Part shown: one piece after another, positions 1 to 5,911 of the stretch
Layout: the number at the start of each line of letters is the position of its first letter
How positions within the stretch are numbered: position 1 is the first letter of the stretch
Source: Eubacteriales bacterium
GTDB lineage: Bacteria > Bacillota > Clostridia > Lachnospirales > Lachnospiraceae
Length of the DNA stretch: 6,570 nucleotides
NCBI GenBank assembly: GCA_030536565.1
Contig: JAUNPT010000127.1
Coordinates: 1 to 6,570, forward strand
Direction: 5' to 3'
The notes under the pieces: generated by a model
Database searches by the model: none
What the model was told of the DNA's origin: nothing
The model's input: the letters and a program-made list of their open reading frames with translations, nothing else
Position numbers and translations under genes: made by a program

Positions 1-1
1 C

Positions 2-181
2 CTTAGAAAAACAGACGCGTCCAAGGCGTATTTTAACTGCCATACAGATATTACAGTCCCATATGATGAAATTGGCAGTATTACAGCGGTTGGAAAAGAT
101 GGGTTAAGGACAATGATTATTGAGAATGGAAGATTTGTTCTTAAAGGTACAGAAAAACTTAATACACCTTTTGAACAATAG
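2..181 (+). CDS. C-terminal end of an unrecognised protein (5' partial)
   Basis: An open frame enters from the window edge and ends at TAG 179-181, giving 59 residues. It begins LRKTDASKAYF and ends KLNTPFEQ. The visible part alternates short hydrophobic and polar stretches (ITVPYDEIGSITAV, then RTMIIENGRFVLKG), which suggests a beta-rich C-terminus. There is no signal, membrane segment or catalytic motif that I can name. It reads in the same direction as purE, but a 150-base gap with its own promoter separates them, so it is probably a different transcription unit. No clear hairpin terminator follows the stop. Without the rest of the protein I cannot assign a function. Confidence 0.6.
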   Translation, partial: LRKTDASKAYFNCHTDITVPYDEIGSITAVGKDGLRTMIIENGRFVLKGTEKLNTPFEQ

Positions 182-245
182 AATTAAAAAAACATACAGA
201 TTTTACAACATTATAACAAAAAATAATAAGAAGTTAATGAAATTA

Positions 246-274
246 TTGACTGACTTTAGAAAACAAAGTACAAT
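246..274 (+). promoter_or_regulatory. Sigma-A type promoter of the pur operon
   Basis: The -35 hexamer TTGACT (246-251) and the -10 hexamer TACAAT (269-274) are separated by exactly 17 bases. Each differs from consensus at one position. Transcription would start near 281, giving a leader of about 50 nt before the purE ATG at 332. That is too short for a purine, PRPP or similar riboswitch. Inverted repeats AATTATTG/CAATAATT (241-248 and 271-278) and ACTTT/AAAGT (253-257 and 265-269) overlap the promoter and could be an operator. Confidence 0.7.
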
Positions 275-321
275 AATTAGGCAGTAATTTTATAAAATAA
301 TAATATGGACATCCAAAGAAT

Positions 322-326
322 GGAGG
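322..326 (+). promoter_or_regulatory. Ribosome binding site that sets the purE start
   Basis: GGAGG lies five bases before ATG 332. The frame is also open to an upstream in-frame ATG at 305, but that codon has only AT-rich sequence before it, and GGAGG lies inside the nine codons it would add. The 332 start also gives the MATVGIVMGSDSD N-terminus expected of the family. Confidence 0.85.
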
Positions 327-331
327 AAACA

Positions 332-844
332 ATGGCTACAGTAGGAATAGTTATGGGAAGTGATTCTGATATGCCTGTTATGGCTAAGGCAGCAGATATT
401 CTTGAACAGTTAGGAATCTCTTATGAGATGACAATTATCTCTGCACACAGAGAACCGGACGTGTTTTTTGAATATGCTAAGACAGCGGAAAGCAAAGGCT
501 TTAAGGTTATTATTGCAGGTGCAGGTATGGCAGCACATTTGCCAGGTATGTGTGCGGCAATTTTTCCAATGCCAGTAATTGGTATCCCTATGCATACGAC
601 TTCTTTAGGCGGAAGAGATTCTCTTTACTCAATTGTACAGATGCCTTCTGGAATCCCGGTTGCAACAGTTGCAATTAATGGCGGTGCTAATGCAGGTTTG
701 CTAGCTGCAAAGATTTTAGCAACATCAGATAGCGAGCTTCTTGGCAGACTAAAGGATTATACACAGTCATTGAAGGAGAGTGTACAAAAAAAGGATGCAC
801 ATCTTCAGGATGTTGGTTATAAGGCATATATGTCTGAAAAATAA
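332..844 (+). CDS. purE: N5-carboxyaminoimidazole ribonucleotide mutase, PurE class I
   Basis: PurE is a cytosolic enzyme of IMP synthesis. Class I enzymes move the carboxyl group of N5-CAIR to carbon 4, giving CAIR. The product is 170 residues, the usual length for single-domain PurE. Visible motifs in order are GSDSDMPVM (9-17), forming the phosphate/ribose-binding loop, SAHREPD (37-43) with the family's catalytic histidine at H39, AGAGMAAHLPGM (62-73), and GIPMHTTSLGGRDSLYSIVQ followed by MPSGIPVATVAINGGANAGL (84-123), the conserved C-terminal core. It is the first gene of the operon, 29 bases before purM. Class I PurE normally works with PurK, which makes N5-CAIR; no purK is seen here, so either it lies elsewhere or the enzyme uses AIR and CO2 directly. 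The start was chosen by the GGAGG at 322-326. Confidence 0.96.
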   Translation: MATVGIVMGSDSDMPVMAKAADILEQLGISYEMTIISAHREPDVFFEYAKTAESKGFKVIIAGAGMAAHLPGMCAAIFPMPVIGIPMHTTSLGGRDSLYSIVQMPSGIPVATVAINGGANAGLLAAKILATSDSELLGRLKDYTQSLKESVQKKDAHLQDVGYKAYMSEK

Positions 845-873
845 ATTAGTTAATCAATAAAGGAGAAAAAAAG

Positions 874-1899
874 ATGGATTACAAAAAAGCGGGTGTTGAT
901 ATTGAAGCAGGATACAAGTCAGTAGAATTAATGAAGGAGCACGTTGCGAAGACAATGAGGCCTGAGGTTTTAACAAATATTGGTGGTTTTTCCGGAGCTT
1001 TTTCAATGGAAAAGTTTAAGGACATGGAAAAGCCAACATTGGTTTCAGGTACAGATGGAGTTGGAACTAAGTTAAAGCTTGCATTTACAATGGATAAGAA
1101 TGATACAGTTGGTATTGACTGTGTGGCTATGTGCGTTAATGATATTGCATGTGCTGGAGGCGAGCCACTTTTCTTCCTGGACTATATTGCATGTGGAAAG
1201 AATGAGCCGGAAAAAATTGCAGATATTGTTAAGGGTGTAGCTGAAGGCTGCCTTCAGTCAGACTGTGCATTAATCGGTGGTGAAACAGCGGAGATGCCAG
1301 GCTTTTATCCGGTTGATGAGTATGATCTTGCTGGATTTGCAGTAGGTGTTGTTGACGAAAAGGATTTAATTACAGGTAAGGATATTAAGGCTGGAGATAC
1401 ACTTATTGGCATTGCTTCGAGCGGTGTTCACAGTAATGGATTTTCACTTGTAAGAAGTGTATTTACAATTACAAAGGAATCACTTGATACATATTATGAT
1501 TCACTTGGAAAGACTTTAGGAGAAGCTTTACTTGCTCCTACAAAGATTTATGTTAAGACAATGAAAGAAATCAAAAAAGCAGGCGTTCGTGTTAAGGGCT
1601 GCAGCCATATCACAGGCGGTGGCTTCTATGAAAACGTACCAAGAATGCTTCATGATGGTGTTCATGCTGTAATTAACAAGGACAGCTATGAGGTACCAGC
1701 AATCTTTAAGATGCTTGCTGTTGATGGACAGATTGAAGAAAAGATGATGTATAATACATTTAATATGGGTATCGGTCTTGTTCTTGCAGTAGACCCGGCA
1801 GATGCAGATAAGGTGCTTGAGGCAGCTAAAGCAGCTGGTGAGACCGGCTTCATTATTGGTAAGATTGAAGCTGGTGAAAAGGGAGTAACATTATGCTAA
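874..1899 (+). CDS. purM: Phosphoribosylformylglycinamidine cyclo-ligase (AIR synthetase)
   Basis: PurM closes the imidazole ring, converting FGAM and ATP to AIR, ADP and phosphate. It is a cytosolic dimer of the PurM/HypE/SelD ATP-grasp-unrelated fold. At 341 residues it is full length. Recognisable segments are YKKAGVDIEAG (3-13), the Gly/Asp-rich VSGTDGVGTKLKLAF (57-71), GIDCVAMCVNDIACAGGEPL then FFLDYIACGK (80-109), the ATP/Mg site region ALIGGETAEMPGFY (132-145), YDLAGFAVGVV (150-160), GIASSGVHSNGFSLVRS (179-195) and HITGGGFYENVPRML (245-259). AAAGGAG at 859-865, eight bases before ATG, supports the start. The last codons overlap the purN start (ATGCTAA), so the two are probably translationally coupled. 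Its product AIR feeds the carboxylation step completed by PurE, encoded just upstream. Confidence 0.97.
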   Translation: MDYKKAGVDIEAGYKSVELMKEHVAKTMRPEVLTNIGGFSGAFSMEKFKDMEKPTLVSGTDGVGTKLKLAFTMDKNDTVGIDCVAMCVNDIACAGGEPLFFLDYIACGKNEPEKIADIVKGVAEGCLQSDCALIGGETAEMPGFYPVDEYDLAGFAVGVVDEKDLITGKDIKAGDTLIGIASSGVHSNGFSLVRSVFTITKESLDTYYDSLGKTLGEALLAPTKIYVKTMKEIKKAGVRVKGCSHITGGGFYENVPRMLHDGVHAVINKDSYEVPAIFKMLAVDGQIEEKMMYNTFNMGIGLVLAVDPADADKVLEAAKAAGETGFIIGKIEAGEKGVTLC

Positions 1900-2480
1900 G
1901 AATAGCTGTTATGGTTTCTGGAGGCGGAACTAACCTTCAGGCGATTATAGATGCAGTGAAGGCAGGAACTATCACTAATACACAGATAGCTGTCGTTATC
2001 AGTAACAATGCTAATGCATATGCGCTCACTCGTGCTAAGGATAATGGAATTGCAGCCTGCTGTGTATCTCCTAAGGACTATGAGACAAGAGATATGTTTA
2101 ATGAAGCACTGCTTGAAAAGGTAGATTCATTTAATGTGGATTTAGTAGTTCTTGCAGGCTTCTTAGTTAAAATTCCAGAGGCTATGGTTCATAAGTACAG
2201 CCATAGGATTATAAATATCCATCCATCACTTATTCCTTCATTCTGCGGAGTTGGCTTCTATGGACTTCATGTTCACGAAGCAGTACTTGCCAAGGGTGTT
2301 AAGGTAACGGGTGCGACAGTGCATTATGTTGATGAAGGAATGGACACTGGAGAAATAATTTTCCAGAAGGCTGTAGAAGTCCTAGATGGTGATACGCCAG
2401 AAATTTTACAGAAAAGAGTTATGGAACAGGCCGAATGGAAGCTTCTTCCAGCAGCCATTAATAAAATTGCCAATATGTAG
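1893..2480 (+). CDS. purN: Phosphoribosylglycinamide formyltransferase (10-formyl-THF dependent)
   Basis: PurN transfers a formyl group from 10-formyltetrahydrofolate to GAR, giving FGAR. The product is 195 residues, normal for the monofunctional bacterial enzyme. Visible are the phosphate-binding VSGGGTNLQAI (8-18), the AGFLVKIP segment (88-95) at the folate site, the catalytic IINIHPSLIP (106-115) with N108 and H110, and VDEGMDTGEII (146-156) with D151. These three match the catalytic Asn, His and Asp of E. coli PurN. The insertion SFCGVGFYGLHVHEAV after the catalytic loop is a clostridial form of the PGLHTH segment. The start overlaps purM by seven bases, and GGGAG at 1881-1885 inside purM is a suitable ribosome binding site. 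A hairpin-containing gap of 129 bases separates it from purD. Confidence 0.97.
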   Translation: MLRIAVMVSGGGTNLQAIIDAVKAGTITNTQIAVVISNNANAYALTRAKDNGIAACCVSPKDYETRDMFNEALLEKVDSFNVDLVVLAGFLVKIPEAMVHKYSHRIINIHPSLIPSFCGVGFYGLHVHEAVLAKGVKVTGATVHYVDEGMDTGEIIFQKAVEVLDGDTPEILQKRVMEQAEWKLLPAAINKIANM

Positions 2481-2497
2481 TTTGTTGGTTAATTTAT

Positions 2498-2541
2498 GAA
2501 AGATAGGGAGTCTCTTTTTAGATAGTGGCTTCCTATCTTTC
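2498..2541 (+). other. Inter-cistronic hairpin between purN and purD
   Basis: The arms GAAAGATAGGGAG (2498-2510) and CTTCCTATCTTTC (2529-2541) pair over 13 positions, with one G-U, around an 18-base loop. No T-run follows on either strand (TAAAATATTTAT on +), so it is not a standard intrinsic terminator. It lies 17 bases after the purN stop. A role in RNA processing, 3'-end protection or partial attenuation before purD is possible but inferred. Confidence 0.6.
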
Positions 2542-2609
2542 TAAAATATTTATATAAATTATATCCCCATTTTAAAAATGATTTTTAGAAAAATACGGAG
2601 GAACCAATT

Positions 2610-3890
2610 ATGAAGGTACTTGTAGTAGGCAGCGGTGGGCGCGAACACGCAATATGCTGGAAGCTTTCACTAAGCAGTAAGGTAGATAAGATTTTTTGTG
2701 CACCAGGTAATGCCGGTATTGCAGAACTTGCTGAATGCGTTGATATTAAAGCAATGGAGTTTGATAAGCTTGTTGCATTTGCAAAGGAAAATTCGGTTGA
2801 TTTGACAGTTATCGGTATGGATGACCCATTAGTCGGCGGTGTGGTTGATGTGTTTGAGGCTGAGGGCTTAAGGGTATTTGGGCCAAGAAAGAATGCAGCT
2901 ATACTTGAGGGCTCCAAGGCATTTTCTAAGGATTTAATGAAAAAATATAATATTCCAACTGCTGGCTATGAGACATTTACAACGCCTGAGGCAGCTAAAG
3001 AATATCTGGAAACTTCAAACTATCCTATTGTTTTAAAGGCAGATGGACTTGCTTTAGGCAAGGGTGTTCTTATATGTGAAACAAAGGAGGACGCAGTCAA
3101 TGGCGTTAATGAGCTTATGCTTGATAAGAAATTTGGCTCTGCAGGAAATACGATTGTTGTTGAGGAATTTATGACAGGCCGGGAGGTTTCAGTGCTTTCA
3201 TTCGTTGATGGAAATACAATCCGGATTATGTCATCAGCTCAGGACCACAAGAGAGCTAAGGACGGTGATCAGGGCTTAAATACTGGCGGTATGGGCAACT
3301 TCTCACCAAGTCCATTCTATACTAAAGAAGTTGATGACTTTTGTAAAAAGTATATATATCAGGCAACCGTAGATGCCATGAAAGCGGAGGGAAGACCATT
3401 TAAGGGTGTTATTTTCTTTGGGCTTATGCTTACTTCACAGGGGCCTAAGGTTTTAGAGTATAATGCAAGATTTGGTGATCCAGAGGCACAGGTTGTTCTT
3501 CCAAGAATGAAGAATGATATTGTAGATGTGTTTGAGGCATGTATTGATGGTACCTTAGATAAGATAGACCTTCAGTTTGAAGATAATGCTTGCGTATGTG
3601 TTGTTCTGGCGTCTGACGGATATCCTCTTGAATACAAGAAGGGCTTTGAAATCAAGGGAATGGAGAATTTCAAAAATAAAGAGGGGTATTATTTATTCCA
3701 TGCGGGTTCAAGGTTCAACGAAGATGGCAGGGTTGTAACTAATGGAGGACGAGTTCTTGGCGTAACTGCACTTGGAAAGGATTTAAAGGAAGCCCGTGCC
3801 AACGCATATGAAGCTACAGAATGGGTGGATTTTGCAAACAAATATATGCGCCATGATATAGGCAAATCAATTGACCTCGTCAATGCATAA
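2610..3890 (+). CDS. purD: Phosphoribosylamine--glycine ligase (GAR synthetase)
   Basis: PurD is an ATP-grasp ligase that joins glycine to 5-phosphoribosylamine, using ATP, to give GAR, the substrate of PurN. The 426-residue length is normal for the monofunctional enzyme. The N-terminal domain opens with KVLVVGSGGREHAICWKL (2-19). VIGMDDPLVGGVVD (67-80) follows, then RVFGPRKNAAILEGSKAFSK (88-107). The ATP-grasp part shows PIVLKADGLALGKGV (139-153), VVEEFMTGREVSVLSF (183-198), DHKRAKDGDQGLNTGGMGNF (212-231) and the metal-binding LEYNARFGDPEAQ (282-294). The usual VGPEAPL is GMDDPL here, a variant I associate with related clostridial enzymes. GGAGG at 2597-2601, eight bases upstream, supports the start. 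The gene is last in the pur run and its stop codon sits within an inverted repeat. Confidence 0.97.
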   Translation: MKVLVVGSGGREHAICWKLSLSSKVDKIFCAPGNAGIAELAECVDIKAMEFDKLVAFAKENSVDLTVIGMDDPLVGGVVDVFEAEGLRVFGPRKNAAILEGSKAFSKDLMKKYNIPTAGYETFTTPEAAKEYLETSNYPIVLKADGLALGKGVLICETKEDAVNGVNELMLDKKFGSAGNTIVVEEFMTGREVSVLSFVDGNTIRIMSSAQDHKRAKDGDQGLNTGGMGNFSPSPFYTKEVDDFCKKYIYQATVDAMKAEGRPFKGVIFFGLMLTSQGPKVLEYNARFGDPEAQVVLPRMKNDIVDVFEACIDGTLDKIDLQFEDNACVCVVLASDGYPLEYKKGFEIKGMENFKNKEGYYLFHAGSRFNEDGRVVTNGGRVLGVTALGKDLKEARANAYEATEWVDFANKYMRHDIGKSIDLVNA

Positions 3891-3916
3891 AATCCTTAAA
3901 TCGAATATTTTATGCA
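3884..3916 (+). repeat. Perfect inverted repeat spanning the purD stop codon
   Basis: TGCATAAAAT (3884-3893) and ATTTTATGCA (3907-3916) are perfect 10-base complements around a 13-base loop. The left arm contains the purD stop TAA (3888-3890). The stem is AT-rich and no T-run follows directly, so termination would be inefficient. It may mark a weak transcript boundary between purD and the HisRS gene, or protect the purD mRNA end. Confidence 0.5.
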
Positions 3917-3956
3917 ATTAAATATTTTAAGATATGTTTCTTAAAGGAGATTTGAT

Positions 3957-5219
3957 ATGAAGATTACTTCCGTAAAGGGAACTAATGATTACCTCCCTAA
4001 TGAAGTTGAAATTAGGGATTATTTACAGAACAAGATATTAGGAGTTTATACAGCCAATGGATTTGAGCATATTACAACTCCGGTTATTGAGGATATTGAA
4101 AATCTTGATAAAAGCGATGGCGGCGAAAATCTTAATCTTATTTTCAAGATTATGAAAAGAGGAGATAAGCTTGACAAGGCGCTGGCTAAGGGTGTTACAT
4201 CTGAAAATGAGAATGAACTTGCTGATATGGGGCTTCGTTATGATTTAACGCTCCCATTAAGCAGATATTATGCTAATAATAAGGAAAAGCTGACACTTCC
4301 AATGAAGTGTATCCAGATGGATAGAGTGTATCGTGCAGAGCGTCCACAAAAGGGACGTTTAAGAGAGTTTGTGCAGTGTGATATTGATATTATAGGTTCA
4401 GAATCATCAGACTCAGAAATTGAACTTATTCTTACAACGACCAAGGCACTTGATGCAATTGGTATGAAGAATTTCAAGGTTAAGGTCAATGACAGAAGGC
4501 TTCTTCGTGCGGTTCTTTGTCAGATGGGCTTTGCTGAAGCTGATTTAGACAGTGTATGCATCACATTTGATAAGATGGACAAGATTGGTATGAATGGAGT
4601 AGAGGCTGAGCTTACAGATAAGGCATTTGACGAGTCAGCAGTTAAGAATTTTGTTGACTTCCTTTCAAAGAATGATTTCAGTCTGTCTTCAATTAAGGAT
4701 ATGTTAGATGATAAGACACCGGCAGAAAGTCTTGAAAATATTATTGCTACAGTAAATAAGCTTTCTAACAATGCATTTAATATTGTATTTGATCTGTCAT
4801 TAGTAAGAGGACAGGGATATTACACAGGAACAGTATTCGAGGTTGAAAGTATTGATTTTAAGGGGGCTATTGCCGGGGGTGGAAGATACGACAACCTTAT
4901 TGGCAAGTTCTTAAATCAGTCAATTCCGGCAGTTGGCTTTTCAATTGGATTTGAGAGAATTTTTTCAATTATAATGGAGAATGGAATAGATGGCATTAAC
5001 AATGCAGATACTCCAAAGAAACTTGCTGTTATGTATGAAGAAGGCAATGTAACTGCCGCATATGAGGCAGCAGAAAAGTACAGGGCACAGGGAAATATAT
5101 GTTCATTATATGTAAAGCCTAAGAAGATGGGCAGATTCCTTAATAAGCTTGAGGAAAGAGGTTATAGGGGATTTGTTAACGTAGAACAGGGTGGAGAGAT
5201 TAGTTTGTTTGAGCCATAA
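3957..5219 (+). CDS. hisS: Histidine--tRNA ligase (class II HisRS)
   Basis: The product is a 420-residue class II synthetase that charges tRNA-His with histidine in the cytosol. Landmarks are KGTNDYLP (7-14), LRYDLTLPLSRY (93-104), motif 2 VYRAERPQKGRLREFVQ (124-140), the histidine-specific LVRGQGYYTGTVFEV (282-296) with the catalytic-type arginine R284, AGGGRYDNL (306-314), and motif 3 GFSIGFERI (327-335). The C-terminal ~70 residues, from about 353, fit the anticodon-binding domain. Retention of motif 2 and both His motifs argues against HisZ, the ATP-phosphoribosyltransferase regulatory paralogue, and no hisG adjoins it. LRYDLTLPLSRY and QCDIDIIG resemble eukaryotic/archaeal-type HisRS more than the E. 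coli form, so this may be a second subtype. AAAGGAG at 3943-3949, seven bases before ATG, fixes the start. No T-box fits in the 66-base upstream gap. Confidence 0.87.
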   Translation: MKITSVKGTNDYLPNEVEIRDYLQNKILGVYTANGFEHITTPVIEDIENLDKSDGGENLNLIFKIMKRGDKLDKALAKGVTSENENELADMGLRYDLTLPLSRYYANNKEKLTLPMKCIQMDRVYRAERPQKGRLREFVQCDIDIIGSESSDSEIELILTTTKALDAIGMKNFKVKVNDRRLLRAVLCQMGFAEADLDSVCITFDKMDKIGMNGVEAELTDKAFDESAVKNFVDFLSKNDFSLSSIKDMLDDKTPAESLENIIATVNKLSNNAFNIVFDLSLVRGQGYYTGTVFEVESIDFKGAIAGGGRYDNLIGKFLNQSIPAVGFSIGFERIFSIIMENGIDGINNADTPKKLAVMYEEGNVTAAYEAAEKYRAQGNICSLYVKPKKMGRFLNKLEERGYRGFVNVEQGGEISLFEP

Positions 5220-5245
5220 ATTAAACTATCTATAATATCTTAAAT

Positions 5246-5286
5246 AAAAAGCTGTCTTTCATTATTTGATGAAGGGCAGCTTTTTT
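5246..5286. terminator. Bidirectional intrinsic terminator between convergent genes
   Basis: The stem runs from GCTGTCTTTCATT (5251-5263) to GATGAAGGGCAGC (5268-5280) around loop ATTT, 13 pairs with three G-U wobbles. It is flanked by AAAAA (5246-5250) and TTTTTT (5281-5286). On + the T-run follows the hairpin 27 bases after the HisRS stop. On the minus strand the reverse complement ends in TTTTTATTTA, so it can also end the convergent gene whose stop is at 5394. Confidence 0.9.
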
Positions 5287-5393
5287 GCGGTGGAAATGAT
5301 TAATTGTTAATATAAAATTATAAGAACGCTCTTTTACATACGAACCCTGTTAACATATTATTATGATTACTTATGCCGGTTTACGAAGATATG

Positions 5394-5900
5394 TTATTGT
5401 TTCACACATTTATCCAACGCCTGCTGTATACCATCAAGCAGCAGGGTTGAGGTATATTTGTTTTCAGCTTCATAGCTTATATTAATGGTGCTTCCATTTT
5501 TGATGACCTGTGCTGCAAGTTCATCAAAGGAAGTCTGCATAAGTGGGTACATGGTTGTAATTGAGTCGGACAGATTCTTTAATTCAATTGCGTTTATGTT
5601 TGTTTCATCTACTGTAACCTGAATTTCTAAAGGGGTGCCATTTACAGATATAGATGAAGTGTAGACACCGGGCATATATGTATTAGATGAGGGGCTGGGA
5701 TTGTTTCTGGCGGGAGCTGATGACGATTGTGTCTGGGTGTTTTTACTTACTGTACTGCCACCCGAACTTCCAGCTTTGCCGGATTTACCTGAAAAACAGG
5801 CGATGGCAAGAATGGTAAGTATAATAAGAGCAGCCGCTACAATAAGCCCTATAATCAGCTCTTTCATATGAATGACAAGAATTTTCGTCTGACTGTTCAT
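5394..5900 (-). CDS. Membrane-anchored protein with FMN-binding-like C-terminal domain
   Basis: The product is 168 residues when started at ATG 5900, which has GGAGG (complement of 5907-5911) six bases upstream; the longer frame to 5948 lacks such a site. A short N-terminus is followed by a hydrophobic helix (about 15-35, LIIGLIVAAALIILTILAIA) that should anchor the protein, with the rest outside. Residues 37-74 are a low-complexity Ser/Gly/Asn/Pro linker. From 75 on, YMPGVYTSS, a strand with VTVDETNINAIEL, and ITTMYPLMQTSFDELAAQVI then YTSTLLLDGIQQAL resemble the layout of small FMN-binding domains (FMN_bind-like). The SGAT-type flavin attachment motif is absent, with KYTST in its place, so flavin binding is doubtful. 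C35 after AIA is only a marginal lipobox. It converges with the HisRS gene and diverges from addB. Function unknown. Confidence 0.8.
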   Translation of the reverse strand: MNSQTKILVIHMKELIIGLIVAAALIILTILAIACFSGKSGKAGSSGGSTVSKNTQTQSSSAPARNNPSPSSNTYMPGVYTSSISVNGTPLEIQVTVDETNINAIELKNLSDSITTMYPLMQTSFDELAAQVIKNGSTINISYEAENKYTSTLLLDGIQQALDKCVKQ

Positions 5901-5906
5901 AAAATT

Positions 5907-5911
5907 CCTCC
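5907..5911 (-). promoter_or_regulatory. Ribosome binding site that sets the start of the minus-strand gene
   Basis: On the minus strand this reads GGAGG and is six bases before ATG at 5900-5898. Neither the upstream ATG at 5948 nor the internal ATG at 5867 has a comparable site, so the 168-residue form is preferred. The 5867 start would give a more lipoprotein-like signal (MKELIIGLIV...AIAC) but is not supported by a binding site. Confidence 0.8.

Noticed and set aside
50..181. Upstream partial gene as a LytTR-type regulator
   Set aside because: VPYDEIGSITAV and the following ENGRFVLKG loosely recall the first strands of a LytTR domain, but the protein stops where the rest of that domain should follow, so the likeness is not enough.
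305..331. Longer PurE starting at ATG 305
   Set aside because: No ribosome binding site precedes it, the extra nine codons contain the GGAGG of the real start, and PurE proteins begin close to the GIVMGSDSD strand.
182..331. Purine riboswitch or PurBox upstream of purE
   Set aside because: The predicted leader after the -10 is only about 50 nt and has no aptamer-like pairing; no CCGAAC-type PurBox core is visible.
2585..2917. 110-codon minus-strand open frame opposite purD
   Set aside because: It mirrors the purD coding frame, has Ser/Thr/Pro-rich shadow composition and no ribosome binding site.
3871..3911. Promoter for the HisRS gene at TTGACC (3871-3876)
   Set aside because: No -10-like hexamer lies at 16-18 bases; TAAAAT at 3888 is only 11 bases away and TATTTT at 3906 is 29 bases away.
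3957..5219. HisZ (ATP phosphoribosyltransferase regulatory subunit) for the synthetase-like gene
   Set aside because: Motif 2 ERPQKGR and the HisRS-specific LVRG...YYTG and GGGRYD motifs are intact, and no his biosynthesis genes adjoin it.
5351..5396. Inverted repeat TAACATAT/ATATGTTA across the stop of the minus-strand gene
   Set aside because: Only eight AT-rich pairs around a 30-base loop, with no T-run; easily expected by chance in this composition.
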